Part shown: one piece after another, positions 53,816 to 63,482 of the stretch | Position numbering within the stretch: position 1 is the stretch's first letter | Layout of the letters: every line of letters begins with the position of its first letter | From: Myxococcus dinghuensis | GTDB taxonomy: Bacteria > Myxococcota > Myxococcia > Myxococcales > Myxococcaceae | DNA: 64,000 bases | Reading direction: 5' to 3' | Assembly: GCF_024198235.1 (NCBI RefSeq) | Contig: NZ_JAKCFB010000010.1 | Location: forward strand, 62,001 to 126,000 | Position numbers and translations under genes: made by a program | Notes under the pieces: generated by a model | The model's database searches: none | What the model saw: only the letters and a program-made list of their open reading frames with translations | What the model was told of the DNA's origin: nothing

Positions 53816-54544
53816 ATGCTCCGTCGCCTCCTGCCTCCGCTCGCCCTCCTCGTCGCCGCTCCCGCCTTCGCCCAGGACGAGGAGGACGCCGTCCCCGAAT
53901 CGCTCAACGGCGTGGGACGCATCACCATCCAGGGGGGCTGGCGCGTCACCTCCAACGAGACCTTCTACAAGCGCTGGTACGGCCGCTCCGGGAACGAAGG
54001 GCTGTCGCTCGCGCGGAAGACGGAGGGCGGTCCGCTCGCGGTGGCGTCGTTCGCGTACGCGTTCACGGACATGTTGGAAGTGGGCATCGACCTGTTCGCC
54101 ACCGGCTCCAGCCTCTACGTCACCCAGCCCGGCGCCACCCCCGCCGAAGCGCCCTTCGAGCGGCGCATCAAGACGCTGGGCTACGGCGCGCTCCTGGGGC
54201 TGCGCTTCCAGACCGTGCTGCCGGAGGTCGGCCCCTACGGCCTCGTGCCCTTCGCCGGCATCTTCCTCGGTCCCGCGCTCGTCACCTCCGAGCGGGCAGG
54301 CGAGGGCGCGCAGGAGGACACCTCGCGCGCCTACGCGGCCTCGCTCGGAGCGACCTGGCGCTTGTCCGCCAACTGGGGCCTCACCGCCGAGTACCGCTTC
54401 GTCTACCTGCGTGGTCCCGTGGGCCCTCCCGAGGCGCGCGTTGGATCATTCAACCTGGGTGGTAACTGGATGGCCCTCGGCGTGACGTACACGTTCCCGC
54501 CGGACCTCTCGCGCCCGCTGTCGAGCGGGGGCCTGGGCTTCTAG
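53816..54544 (+). CDS. outer-membrane beta-barrel protein
   Basis: 242 residues. Signal peptide MLRRLLPPLALLVAAPAFA, then alternating strands: FAYAFTDMLEVGIDLFATG, LGYGALLGLRFQTVL, FAGIFLGPALV, YAASLGATWRLSANWGLTAEYRFVYL, WMALGVTYTF. The C-terminus ends in Phe, as barrel proteins do. Function (pore, adhesin or sensor) unknown. The 27-base distance from the 51-residue gene suggests joint transcription. Confidence 0.82.
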   Translation: MLRRLLPPLALLVAAPAFAQDEEDAVPESLNGVGRITIQGGWRVTSNETFYKRWYGRSGNEGLSLARKTEGGPLAVASFAYAFTDMLEVGIDLFATGSSLYVTQPGATPAEAPFERRIKTLGYGALLGLRFQTVLPEVGPYGLVPFAGIFLGPALVTSERAGEGAQEDTSRAYAASLGATWRLSANWGLTAEYRFVYLRGPVGPPEARVGSFNLGGNWMALGVTYTFPPDLSRPLSSGGLGF

Positions 54545-54607
54545 GCCGTCCAGGCGAGCGGGAGAGGGGCTGTTCTCTTCCGGAAATGCGAGCGATTCCC
54601 TGCGCTG

Positions 54608-54620
54608 TTCCGCAGCGGAA
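54608..54620. promoter_or_regulatory. 13-bp palindrome in the leader of the TPR membrane gene
   Basis: TTCCGC-A-GCGGAA, exact inverted repeat about 80 bases before the gene at 54700; a related TTCCGGAA palindrome lies at 54578-54585. Possible operator for the downstream operon. Confidence 0.4.
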
Positions 54621-54699
54621 ATTTGTCGCCGTAAGACCGGGAGAACTCCTTACGATGCGTGAGTCCGCCGAGATCGTTTCCGGACCTAGGAAGATGTCC

Positions 54700-55671
54700 A
54701 TGCCAGAGCAGGCGAAGACCGAGGTTGAGAAGGAACTGGCGGATCTCCGCCGTGAGGTGGTCGAGGCACGAAACCTCGTCATCAAGAGTGACAACCTGCT
54801 GAAGAACCTCCACGCGGAGGTGAAGGCGGTTGGCAAGCGCCACGAGGATTTCCAGAAGCGGCAGTGGATCTCCTCCGCGGCCGCGTACGTGCTCTTCGCG
54901 GTCATCGCGGTGGGCGCGGCCGTCATGATCACCAGCGCGCGCAGCTCGAGCGCCACCAGCGAGCGGGAGCGGCTGGAGAAGATGGTGACCGACCTGACGG
55001 CCCAGTTGGAGAAGCAGCGCTCGGACGCGTCCGCCCACCAGACGGCCCAGCGCGGCGCGGCCGAGGTCTACAAGATGATGACCTCGCTGCCCGGCGACGA
55101 GCGCCTCAAGGGCATCGACGCGCTGATGAAGCTGGACACGTCCCGGCTGAGCATGCTCGAGCGCCAGGCGCTGAATGATCGCGCCTCCGTCCTGCGCCGC
55201 GAGACGGGCGACGCCGCCTACGAGCGCGGGAAGATCGCCTTCCGCAAGAACGAGATGAACCAGGTCGTCTCCGAGATGGAGCGCTTCCTGGCCATGAACC
55301 CGCCGGCGGAGCAGGCGCTGGACGCGTCCTTCTTCCTGGGCACGGCCTACAACCAGCTCCGCAAGCACGACAAGGCCGTGCCGCTCCTGGCGCGCTTCGT
55401 CGAGGGAGATCGCACCTCCAAGACGCGCGACTACGCCATGCTGCTGCTGGCCCAGTCGTACCAGGAGGTCGGTCAGCTGGAGAAGGCGCTGGAGACGGCC
55501 CGTGACGCGGCCGGCGCCTACCTCAACAGCCAGTACCAGCAGCAGTTCCGCACCCGCATCTCCATCGTGAAGCGGATGATGAGCGGCAACACGGAGGCGG
55601 GTCCCGCTCCGGCGGGCCCGGCCCCGGCGGCTCCCGCCCCTGCACAGGCGGCCAGCCCCGCCGGCCAGTAG
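54700..55671 (+). CDS. TPR-containing inner-membrane protein
   Basis: About 323 residues (ATG 54700, with AGGA 8 bases upstream; ATG 54694 or 54655 are alternatives). A coiled-coil lead (KTEVEKELADLRREVVEARN), one membrane helix (about 49-72, WISSAAAYVLFAVIAVGAAVMIT), a second coiled coil, then tetratricopeptide-like repeats (about 160-290), and a Pro/Ala tail. The layout suggests a cytoplasmic or periplasmic scaffold. Family not recognised. Next on the strand is another single-helix membrane protein. Confidence 0.78.
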   Translation: MPEQAKTEVEKELADLRREVVEARNLVIKSDNLLKNLHAEVKAVGKRHEDFQKRQWISSAAAYVLFAVIAVGAAVMITSARSSSATSERERLEKMVTDLTAQLEKQRSDASAHQTAQRGAAEVYKMMTSLPGDERLKGIDALMKLDTSRLSMLERQALNDRASVLRRETGDAAYERGKIAFRKNEMNQVVSEMERFLAMNPPAEQALDASFFLGTAYNQLRKHDKAVPLLARFVEGDRTSKTRDYAMLLLAQSYQEVGQLEKALETARDAAGAYLNSQYQQQFRTRISIVKRMMSGNTEAGPAPAGPAPAAPAPAQAASPAGQ

Positions 55672-55682
55672 GCCCCCCCCGC

Positions 55683-55709
55683 GCCGGGCGGTCCTCCATG
55701 CCGCCCGGC
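55683..55709. terminator. hairpin after the TPR membrane gene
   Basis: Perfect 9-bp stem GCCGGGCGG / CCGCCCGGC with a 9-base loop, 12 bases past the stop. No U-tract; may stop or attenuate transcription before the next gene. Confidence 0.55.
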
Positions 55710-55789
55710 CACCTCCGGCTGTCGGCGGAGGTGGGGGAAGATACGGAAGCGTTGCCTCGCGGGGTCCTCGGTCGTAAGACCAGGGCCCC

Positions 55790-56305
55790 GTGTCCGCTCC
55801 CGACCCTCGGAAAGATCCCCGCTTCCGCCGCTATCGCGCCGCCGCGTATGGGATCTACATCACGCTCACCGCGCTCTTCTCGCTGTGGGTCATCTGGTGT
55901 GTGAGTCGCTCGGTGGCGGCGATGACGCCCGAGCGGCTGCCCCCGGCCGCGCAGCAGCTCACCTTCCGCGAGTGCCTGGACGGTGTGCAGGCGCTCTGGG
56001 CCAACCTCGAGTCGGAGCGCGAGAAGCTGGTGCGCGTGTCCCCGGCGCGAGACACGGACCAGGAATGGATGCGCATGCGCACGGCGTGGCTGGAGCGGCT
56101 GCGCGTGAAGGAGTCCCAGTGCGACCTGCGCGCCCGCGAGCGCGCCCCGCTGCGCGTGGTGTTCCGTCGGCTGGAGAACGTGCTCGACCTCTACACCACG
56201 CACGCGGTGCAGTACGCGGACGAGGTGGGCGGCACGGTGGACTCCTTCCACGCCGCCTTCCAGGCCGCGAGCAGGAGCCCGGCGGCCCAGCCCCCGGCGC
56301 CCTGA
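55790..56305 (+). CDS. single-helix membrane protein of unknown function
   Basis: 171 residues, GTG start at 55790. One membrane helix near the start (about 20-44, YGIYITLTALFSLWVIWCVSRSV), then a soluble helical domain with two Cys (RECLDGVQALW and KESQCDLRARER). The C-terminus is Ala/Pro-rich. Family not recognised. It ends one base before the minus-strand lipoprotein gene. Confidence 0.7.
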   Translation: MSAPDPRKDPRFRRYRAAAYGIYITLTALFSLWVIWCVSRSVAAMTPERLPPAAQQLTFRECLDGVQALWANLESEREKLVRVSPARDTDQEWMRMRTAWLERLRVKESQCDLRARERAPLRVVFRRLENVLDLYTTHAVQYADEVGGTVDSFHAAFQAASRSPAAQPPAP

Positions 56306-56306
56306 G

Positions 56307-57941
56307 TCAGCGCACCGGCAGCCGCGCGGTGTAGCGGCCGAAGGTGTCCGTCACGGATTCGGACAGCAGCACGGAGGCGGGGCGCCCCTCCACGTTCACC
56401 ACGCGGTAGAAGCGCACGGAGGCGTAGGGCAGCCCCGGCGGCATGTGGGGCTCGCGCGTGCCCGCCAGCACGTGGCCTCGCAGCGTTCGGCCGCGCTGGA
56501 GCGCGAACGCCGCCACCTGCTGCTCCACGGTGTCGGAGGGAGGCACGGTGACGAAGCGGCTGACGCGCGGCAGGTTCTCCGTGGGCAGGAAGTCCACGCG
56601 GTAGAGCGCCGGGTCCAGGCGCAGCACGTACTCGCCGTTGGCGTCGGTGAGGGTCTCGGCCAACTGGGTCCCCGGCAGCGGACGTCCCGGCACCGTGGCC
56701 ACCGGCTCCGCGATGAGGCGCACGCCCGCGGCGGGGGACTTGTCGTCCGGCTGGCGAAGCTGGCCCCGCACCAGGCGCCGCGTCGCGCACACCACGTCCG
56801 GCAGCGTCGTGTCGTTCACGTGTACGGCGGCGGCCCCCACCGTCAGCCCCGCGGCGGCGCCCGCGGGCGGCATCACCACCAGGGAGAGCGGGGCGTCGGT
56901 CGCGCTGGGGAGCGAGGCAATCTCGAACCGGCCGTCCACCCCGGTCGTCACCACCTCGCTCCGGAAGCTCCCTCCGCCGCCCACGCGCCCCTCCAGCGAC
57001 ACCGTGGCCCCGGCCACGGGGTTGCCCTCCGAGTCGACGGCGCGCCCGGACACGCGCACCGGCGCGCCGAAGTCCCCCAGCTCCAGGGAGGCCGGCAGCG
57101 GCGCATGCGGGTCCACCGTGAACGTCTTCTGCGGCACGAGCGTGCCCTCGTCGGCGGCCGTCACCCGCAGCAGCACCGTGGCCTCGGTCGCGGCCTCCGG
57201 CGCCAGTTGGAGCGAGAAGTCGCCCGTCGCGCGCGTCACGAGTACGCGCTGGGACAACGGGCGCAGCTCGGCGTCGAGCGCCTGCACGGAGAGGTTCGCG
57301 TCCACGCGGGTGGTGCCCTGGCGGACGATCCTCCCCGACACCGTGACGAGGTCGGCCTGCGCGGGCAGCCGCCACGTGAGGTGCATCGTCTGTCCCGGCC
57401 CCACCGAGCCCTGACGGGGCAACGGCGGGAGGCTCGGGTCGGAGGGGATGAGCATCACCTCGTACGTGCCCGCGGCCACCGGCAGCCGCCACACGCCATT
57501 GTCCGGCGTCACCAGCGCCTCGTGGTAGCGCGCGACGCCGGGGACGAGCGCGCTGGAGCCCACGGCGCGCACGAACATCGTCTCCGAGTAGGGGCGGGTG
57601 GCCGGGCTGCCGTCCGGGGCCGTGCCGCCGGTGGCGCGCTCCGTCACGCCTCGCACCGTGGCCTCGCCGAACAGCTCCAGGTTCTGCTCCGCGCGCAGCC
57701 GGTCCACCGGGAAGTCCTGCGCGTGCTGGCCGAGCCCGGGGTTGGGCGTCACCTCCACCACGATGTCCGTGCCCGGGTCCCCGCAGCCGTCGATGAAGCA
57801 CACCTCGCTGGCGGCGCAGTCGCTGTCGCTGCGGCACACGAGCTGGCTGTCGGCGGGCGCCTCGTCCAGCAGCGCGCAGCCCGGCCCCAGGACCAGCGAC
57901 GCCACCACCGCGAGCACGCGCGTGGCGGAGCGGGGCTTCAT
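56307..57941 (-). CDS. lipoprotein with carboxypeptidase-regulatory-like domains
   Basis: 544 residues. Signal MKPRSATRVLAVVASLVLGPGC with lipobox. A short Cys segment (CRSDSDCAASEVCFIDGCGD) follows, then several beta-sandwich domains; one with VSGRAVDSEGNPVAGATVSLEG and DGRFEIASLP matches the carboxypeptidase regulatory-like fold often found in cell-surface proteins. Its start overlaps the stop of the 58525 gene (ATGA). Probable outer-membrane surface protein. The minus-strand order suggests one transcript with the genes to its right. Confidence 0.82.
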   Translation of the reverse strand: MKPRSATRVLAVVASLVLGPGCALLDEAPADSQLVCRSDSDCAASEVCFIDGCGDPGTDIVVEVTPNPGLGQHAQDFPVDRLRAEQNLELFGEATVRGVTERATGGTAPDGSPATRPYSETMFVRAVGSSALVPGVARYHEALVTPDNGVWRLPVAAGTYEVMLIPSDPSLPPLPRQGSVGPGQTMHLTWRLPAQADLVTVSGRIVRQGTTRVDANLSVQALDAELRPLSQRVLVTRATGDFSLQLAPEAATEATVLLRVTAADEGTLVPQKTFTVDPHAPLPASLELGDFGAPVRVSGRAVDSEGNPVAGATVSLEGRVGGGGSFRSEVVTTGVDGRFEIASLPSATDAPLSLVVMPPAGAAAGLTVGAAAVHVNDTTLPDVVCATRRLVRGQLRQPDDKSPAAGVRLIAEPVATVPGRPLPGTQLAETLTDANGEYVLRLDPALYRVDFLPTENLPRVSRFVTVPPSDTVEQQVAAFALQRGRTLRGHVLAGTREPHMPPGLPYASVRFYRVVNVEGRPASVLLSESVTDTFGRYTARLPVR

Positions 57942-58525
57942 CGACAATTCCCCTGCACCGTGTTCACCACCCACGAGTAGCTGACGACGAAGCCCGGGTT
58001 GAGGATGGTGCCGCCATCCGGCAGGTTCACCACCTGCGACTCCGGCTGCCGGTCGGTCAGCTCCGCGTCGCTCACCAGGGCCTCCACCAGGTGCTGGCCC
58101 GGGGTGCTCAGCTCCGAGTTGGCGGAGGCGAGGTTGATGCGCAGGGTGCCGCGGTCCGGCCGCCGCGCCTCGCCGTTGTTGGTGAGGGCGATCTCCCGGT
58201 ACGGCCCGCGCGGGTCCTGCGGGTTGTAGTCGATGAACCAGTGCACCTTGATGCGGTCGTCGACGTCCGGGTCCTCCACCGCCACCTCGAAGGTGAGCTC
58301 ACACCGCTCGAGGCCGAACTCCTGGATGACGCGCTCCTGCGGCACCACCAGCGACTCGATGATGCGCGGCGGCCGGTTCATGAAGCGCGGCACGTCGTCC
58401 AGCAGGGTGTCGTCCTGCGGCAGCAGGCAGGCGGCGAGCAGCCCCACGCCCGCGGCGAGCACGCACAGCGGCCACGCACCTCCGGTGCGTCCGTGCTCCA
58501 CGTCTGGCCGCTTCGTCGCGCTCAT
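57938..58525 (-). CDS. small lipoprotein of unknown function
   Basis: 195 residues. After a basic lead the hydrophobic stretch WPLCVLAAGVGLLAAC ends in a lipobox. The mature part has VAVEDPDVDDRIKVHWFIDY, a beta-sandwich like stretch, and a single further Cys near the C-terminus (GNCR). It is translationally coupled (4-base overlap) with the following lipoprotein gene; both may build one surface complex. Family not recognised. Confidence 0.75.
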   Translation of the reverse strand: MSATKRPDVEHGRTGGAWPLCVLAAGVGLLAACLLPQDDTLLDDVPRFMNRPPRIIESLVVPQERVIQEFGLERCELTFEVAVEDPDVDDRIKVHWFIDYNPQDPRGPYREIALTNNGEARRPDRGTLRINLASANSELSTPGQHLVEALVSDAELTDRQPESQVVNLPDGGTILNPGFVVSYSWVVNTVQGNCR

Positions 58526-58549
58526 CGCCGGTGGCGTCCACGGGCTGCC

Positions 58550-60445
58550 TCAGAGCAGCTCGTCGCCCTCCTCGGGAGGCAGCGGGCGCCCGGTCTTCTC
58601 CGCCTCGAGCTTCTCCAGATGGCGGAAGATGGTGCGGGGGTCCACGCCCAGGTCCTTGGCCGTCTTGGTGCGGTTGCCGTTGTTCCGTGCGAGCACTTCG
58701 TTGATGTAACGCTTCTGGAATTCTTCCTTGGCCTGGAGCAGGGGCATGATGGGCTCCAGGTTCTCCGGCTTGAGGTCCAGGTCGTCGGGGCCCAGCAGCG
58801 GCTTGTCCGCCAGCACCACGGCCTTCTTGATGCGGTTCTCCAGCTCCCGGATGTTGCCCGGCCAGCCGTACTTCTTCATGGAGACGGCGGCGGAGGGCGT
58901 GAAGCCCTTGGCCTTGGAGTTGAACTCGCGCGAGTACTTCTGGAGGAAGAACTTGCCCAGCACCACCACGTCCTCGCCGCGCTCCCGCAGGGGCGGCAGC
59001 TTCAGCGTCACCACGTTGAGGCGGTAGTAGAGGTCCTCGCGGAACGTGTTCCGCTTCACCTCCTCCTCCAGCACCTTGTTGGTGGCCGCCACCACGCGGA
59101 TGTCCACCGGCTCGCCCCGGTTGTCGCCCACCTTGTAGACGATCTTCTCCTGGAGCGCGCGCAGGAGCTTCACCTGGAGCTGGAGCGGCATCTCGCCGAT
59201 CTCGTCCAGGAACAGCGTCCCGCCGATGGCCGCCTGGAACTTGCCACCCTTGGTGGCGACCGCGCCGGTGAACGAGCCCTTCACGTGGCCGAACAGCTCG
59301 CTCTCCAGCAGGTTCTCCGGGATGGCGCCGCAGTTGATGGTGATGAACGGCCCGCGCTGGCGCGGCGAGCGGCGGTGGATCTCCCGGGCGATGAGCTCCT
59401 TGCCGGTGCCCGTCTCGCCGGTGATGAGCACGGAGATGTCCGTGGGGGCGATCTTGTCGATGCGCTTGTAGACGTCCCGCATGCCCTGGCAGGCGCCCAC
59501 GATGTCGCCGTAGCGCTGGTCCTCCAGCTTGCGGCGCAGCTCCGTGTTGTCGAGCTTGAGGTCGTTGACCAGCATCGCGTTCTGCAGCACGAGCGACGCC
59601 TGCGCCGCGAAGATGGTGAGCATGTCCGCGCTCTTGGGCTCGAACCGGTTCACCAGCCGGTCGTTGCCCACGTAGATGACGCCGAACAGGTCGCCCTTGT
59701 GCATCAGCGGCACGCACATGACGGAGTGCACGCGCAGGTTGACCACGGACTCGCTCGCCTTGAACTCCGGCGCGTCCACCGCGTCCGCGACGATGAGCGG
59801 CTTCTGGTCCTTCACCACCTTGGAGATGATGGAGTCGGACAGCTTCTCCACCGCGTCCTCGATGTTCTCCCGCGCGACGTTGCGCGCCACCTTCACGCGC
59901 GGGTCGCCGCTCTCCATGAGGATGAGGAAGCCCTTGTCCGCGCGCGTCACCTCGACGGCCTCGTCCATCAGGCCCTCCAGGATGCGCTCCACGTCGTACA
60001 GGCCGAGCAGCCGCTCGCTGAACGCGGTGAGCCGGCGCAGCATGGCCAGCTCGCGGCCGGGCACGCCGGGCAGTTCCGTGGTGTGCGAGTCCGGCTCCTC
60101 GATGTTCGCGGGCGCCAGGATGTCGCGGCGCAGCGCGGGGGCGGGCGGGGGCGCGCGGGGGGCGTCCTCGCGCGCGAACATCAGCTCGGTGCCGCCCACG
60201 CGGACGACGTCGCCGGTGGCGAGCGCGTGGGAGTCGCGCTTCTTGCCGTTGACCTGGAACGTCGCGCCCAGGCTCCCGACCTCGTAGCGGCTGCCGTCGT
60301 AGGTGACGTGCAGGGCGCTGTCGGGGACGCCCGGGTCCTCGAGCGGGATGTCGTTGTCCGCGCTCCGGCCGATGCTGGTGATGCGCTTGTGCAGGGAGAC
60401 GGTGCGGACCTTGCCATCAGCACTGCGGACGGTGAGGCTGGCCAT
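58550..60445 (-). CDS. FHA-GAF sigma-54 activator
   Basis: 631 residues: FHA domain (about 1-95; IGRSADNDIPLEDPG), GAF domain (about 135-300), AAA+ sigma-54 activator with Walker A GETGTGKE and contact loop GSFTGA (the first Ala of GAFTGA is Ser), Walker [12 protein letters not shown], and a Fis-type helix-turn-helix near the end (NRTKTAKDLGVDPRTIFRHLEKL). No receiver domain, so it should be controlled by phosphothreonine binding at the FHA and a ligand at GAF, not by a histidine kinase. FHA-linked activators are typical of myxobacteria. Downstream of pkn4 and a TPR protein on the same strand. Confidence 0.93.
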   Translation of the reverse strand: MASLTVRSADGKVRTVSLHKRITSIGRSADNDIPLEDPGVPDSALHVTYDGSRYEVGSLGATFQVNGKKRDSHALATGDVVRVGGTELMFAREDAPRAPPPAPALRRDILAPANIEEPDSHTTELPGVPGRELAMLRRLTAFSERLLGLYDVERILEGLMDEAVEVTRADKGFLILMESGDPRVKVARNVARENIEDAVEKLSDSIISKVVKDQKPLIVADAVDAPEFKASESVVNLRVHSVMCVPLMHKGDLFGVIYVGNDRLVNRFEPKSADMLTIFAAQASLVLQNAMLVNDLKLDNTELRRKLEDQRYGDIVGACQGMRDVYKRIDKIAPTDISVLITGETGTGKELIAREIHRRSPRQRGPFITINCGAIPENLLESELFGHVKGSFTGAVATKGGKFQAAIGGTLFLDEIGEMPLQLQVKLLRALQEKIVYKVGDNRGEPVDIRVVAATNKVLEEEVKRNTFREDLYYRLNVVTLKLPPLRERGEDVVVLGKFFLQKYSREFNSKAKGFTPSAAVSMKKYGWPGNIRELENRIKKAVVLADKPLLGPDDLDLKPENLEPIMPLLQAKEEFQKRYINEVLARNNGNRTKTAKDLGVDPRTIFRHLEKLEAEKTGRPLPPEEGDELL

Positions 60446-60471
60446 AGCTCTTCACGTACCTGGAGGGAGGC

Positions 60472-61500
60472 TCAGAAGGAGAGGGTGAGACCGGCACCGA
60501 GGCCGCCGGCGGTGGGATAGAGCCCCACGCTCGCGCTGGGACGGGCCCGGGCGCGCGGCGGAGCGGAGACGGAGGTGCTGGACTTCAGGCGGTTGCCGGA
60601 CGGCTGCTGCTGCGTCTCGCGCGTCTCCACGGTGGTGCGCACCACCTGGTCCTCGTGGTGGTAGAGCGCGTCCACCACGCCCAGTGCGTAGATGGTGTAG
60701 AAGCCCGCCGCCGACGCCAGCTTGAGCAACTGCCAGGTGTCGCGCTGCCGCTCGCGGCTGGTGGGGATGTAGCGGATGGTGATGGAGGCCCGCCCGTCCT
60801 CGTCGAGCACGTTGTCCAGCTCGATGGGGCGCTCCTCGAACAGCGACTCGTAGGCGAAGTAGGAGATGACGCTCGTCACCGCGAGCACGCCCTCCGTCGC
60901 GGCGAACACGATGCCCAGGCTGTTGCGGCCTTGTTGGAACTGGCCCGCGCCGAAGGGGACGAAGTTGACCAGGAAGTTGCGCTTCTCCACGGTGCGCACG
61001 GTGACCTGGCTGGCCAGCTCCTCGGCGCGGCGGCGCTGGACCTCGGCCTCCACGCGCTCGCGCTCGCGGCGCTCGTACTCCGCCTTCTCCCGCTCCTGGC
61101 GCAGCCGGCGCTCCTGACGGAGGAACTCCAGCTCCGTGGCCATGTCCTCCTTGATGCCCTCCATGAAGGCCACCGCCGGCGGCGGGACGACGAAGGGGTC
61201 CAGGCTGAAGTCCGGATCCAACCTCAGGAGGGCACGCAGGTGGCGCTGGGCCTCCTCGGTGCGCCCCAGGTTGAACGCGGCCAGGCCGGCCAGCTTGTGC
61301 AGCTCCACCAGGTCGTCCTCGCCCAGGCCGCCGCGGTCGATGCGGGCGCCCGCGCGCTCCAGCACCTCCGCGTACTTGCCGTACTCGAAGCTGGCGCGCA
61401 GCGAGGCGACCTCGGGATCCCCGACGTCCTCCTGGGCGAAGGAGGTCGCCGGAGCCCACAGCGCGAGCCACAGGACGATGAGCGCGATGCCACGGTTCAT
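60472..61500 (-). CDS. exported TPR/coiled-coil membrane protein
   Basis: 342 residues. Signal peptide MNRGIALIVLWLALWAPATSFA, then TPR-like helices (VLERAGARIDRG, LAGLAAFNLGRTEEAQRHLRAL), a charged coiled coil (about 120-165, ERRLRQEREKAEYERRERE), and two hydrophobic stretches around 205-225 and 265-285. The C-terminal part ends in VGLYPTAGGLGAGLTLSF. Family not recognised. Its ATG overlaps the pkn4 stop (ATGA), so it is co-expressed with the kinase. Confidence 0.8.
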   Translation of the reverse strand: MNRGIALIVLWLALWAPATSFAQEDVGDPEVASLRASFEYGKYAEVLERAGARIDRGGLGEDDLVELHKLAGLAAFNLGRTEEAQRHLRALLRLDPDFSLDPFVVPPPAVAFMEGIKEDMATELEFLRQERRLRQEREKAEYERRERERVEAEVQRRRAEELASQVTVRTVEKRNFLVNFVPFGAGQFQQGRNSLGIVFAATEGVLAVTSVISYFAYESLFEERPIELDNVLDEDGRASITIRYIPTSRERQRDTWQLLKLASAAGFYTIYALGVVDALYHHEDQVVRTTVETRETQQQPSGNRLKSSTSVSAPPRARARPSASVGLYPTAGGLGAGLTLSF

Positions 61501-63455
61501 TCGGGACGCAGGCTCCCCTGGATCGACATGGGCTCACCGGGCCTCAGGTGGACCTGCCTGCGCTCCGTCTTGTAGCCGGGATGGGAGATCTCCACCGTGG
61601 CGGAGTTCTGGAAGCCCGCGGGCCCGCGCGGCGAGCGGATCTCGAACGGCTCCTGGAGGCTCTCCCGCGCGGTGCGGACCTGGTCGCCCACGCGCACCGT
61701 GGCCTCCGCCGGCTCGTAGTCGACCCTCAGCGGCGAGGACTTGGGTTGGGCGCGCAGGTGGAAGACGTTCTCCGTGTCCGTCCGCACGTCGATGGTGTCC
61801 ACCACGTCCTCGCAGTAGTCGCAGGAGATGGTGACGGTGTGGGAACCCGGGGTGATCTCCACGTCGTGCTTCTGGAGCGCCTGGGCGCTGGGGGTGCCGT
61901 CGTCGACGCGGATCAGTCCGAAGGGGCGCACGAGGATGGAGACGGGGAGCTTCTTCGGGCCGGCCTTGCGGGCGGACTCGCCAGCCAGGGTCCGGGCATC
62001 GTCCGCCAGCCCTCCGCCCGTGGCCTTCACGCCCTTCGCCGCTCCTCCCGCCGTGGCGGGCTGGGTCTGCGCCTGGCCGGTGGGCAGGGCTGCGGCGGGA
62101 CGCGTCGCGCCGGAGAGCCCCCGCGAGGCGCCCGGGCCCTTGGGCTCGGGAGGCGTCGTCCCCAGCGGGCTCGTGGGCCCGAGGACCCGCGAGTCGGGGC
62201 CTCCCTCCGAGGGCTCGGGGGCGGGCACGGGCGGCGTCGCCACGCCCGCCGGCGCCGGGTGCGCGGTGGGGGCGGGGAGGTCCGTCCGGGGATCCGCGTT
62301 CGCGGGGGACTGGTACAGCTTCCAGCCCGCGACGCCGAGCGCGACGCTGGTGGCCAGGCCGATGCCCAGCCGGATGCCGCGCCGGCGCCACGTCTTCACG
62401 CGCTGCGCCCGCTGGATGCCCTTGAGCAGGCCGAGCGCGCGCGCGTTCTCCGCGTCCAGCGCGAGCACCTGGTTGAGGCACGCGAGCGCGCGGGGCGTGC
62501 GCTTCTCCGCGAGCAGCCGCTCGCCCCGCTCCAGCAGCGCCGCGACGATGCGCTGGCGGGCCAGCTTCTTGTACGAGGGCGGGTCCGCGAAGAAGGACAC
62601 CAGCTCCTCGCCCACGCGCGCGAAGCCCAGGCCCGCGAGGTAGTCCGCGAGCGCGTCGCGCAGCTTGCCCGCGTCCGGGTAGCGCTGGCGCGGATCGCGC
62701 TGCAGGCAGCGGGCGCAGATGTCCGCGAGCTCGTCCGACAGCGAGTGCACGCGGCGGCGCGGATCCTCGTAGTCGCCGTCGAGGATGCGCTTGAGCGTGG
62801 CGGTGGTGTTGGGCGCGGAGAAGGGGAGCCGGCCCGTCATCGCCGCGTAGAACATGATGCCCACGCTGAAGACGTCCGCCTCCGGGCCGGCCTCCAGCCC
62901 CTCGATGATCTCCGGCGACATGTGCGCGGGCGACCCCACGAGCGTGCCCGTCACCGTCATCCGCTCCTCGATGTCGAGCAGCCGGGCGATGCCGAAGTCC
63001 ATGAGCTTGAGGACGCCGTCCTCGCGCACCATGACGTTCTCCGGCTTCAGGTCGCGGTGGATGACGCCGGCCTCGTGGGCGTGGGCGAGCGCGGCGGCCA
63101 GCTCGTGGATGATCATCGCCGCCAGCTCCGGCGGCTCCATGGGCCCTTCGTCCAGGAAGACCTTGAGCGTCTGGCCGCGGATGTACTCGGTGACGATGAA
63201 CGCGTCCTGCGCGTCCGCCGCGGAGAAGTCGAAGACCTCCAGGATGTTGGGGTGGTGCAGCTTGGCCACGGCGCGCGCCTCGCGCGCGAGCCGGCGGCGC
63301 GACTCGTCCTTGCCGGCCAGGTGCGGGTGCAGCACCTTCACCGCGACCTCGCGGTCCAGGGCCGTGTCGAGCCCCTTGTACACGACGCTCATGCCCCCCG
63401 AGCCCAGTTGCTCGAGGATGCGATAGCGACCGATATGGCGGCCGACGAGCGTCAT
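61497..63455 (-). CDS. pkn4: membrane Ser/Thr protein kinase, probable Pkn4
   Basis: 652 residues. Kinase domain (about 8-275): glycine loop LGSGGMSVVYKG, K40 in VAVKVLH, HRDLKPEN (133-140), DFG (153-155), all intact. A membrane helix (about 370-392) separates it from a Pro/Ala/Gly linker and C-terminal beta-rich PEGA-like domains. In Myxococcus xanthus the pkn4 gene lies just downstream of pfk, and Pkn4 phosphorylates and activates that phosphofructokinase; the same order here, 27 bases after pfk, is the reason for the symbol. The stop overlaps the next gene by 4 bases. Confidence 0.88.
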   Translation of the reverse strand: MTLVGRHIGRYRILEQLGSGGMSVVYKGLDTALDREVAVKVLHPHLAGKDESRRRLAREARAVAKLHHPNILEVFDFSAADAQDAFIVTEYIRGQTLKVFLDEGPMEPPELAAMIIHELAAALAHAHEAGVIHRDLKPENVMVREDGVLKLMDFGIARLLDIEERMTVTGTLVGSPAHMSPEIIEGLEAGPEADVFSVGIMFYAAMTGRLPFSAPNTTATLKRILDGDYEDPRRRVHSLSDELADICARCLQRDPRQRYPDAGKLRDALADYLAGLGFARVGEELVSFFADPPSYKKLARQRIVAALLERGERLLAEKRTPRALACLNQVLALDAENARALGLLKGIQRAQRVKTWRRRGIRLGIGLATSVALGVAGWKLYQSPANADPRTDLPAPTAHPAPAGVATPPVPAPEPSEGGPDSRVLGPTSPLGTTPPEPKGPGASRGLSGATRPAAALPTGQAQTQPATAGGAAKGVKATGGGLADDARTLAGESARKAGPKKLPVSILVRPFGLIRVDDGTPSAQALQKHDVEITPGSHTVTISCDYCEDVVDTIDVRTDTENVFHLRAQPKSSPLRVDYEPAEATVRVGDQVRTARESLQEPFEIRSPRGPAGFQNSATVEISHPGYKTERRQVHLRPGEPMSIQGSLRPE

Positions 63456-63482
63456 GACGTGCGGCGGGTGCCTCCCCCTCCC

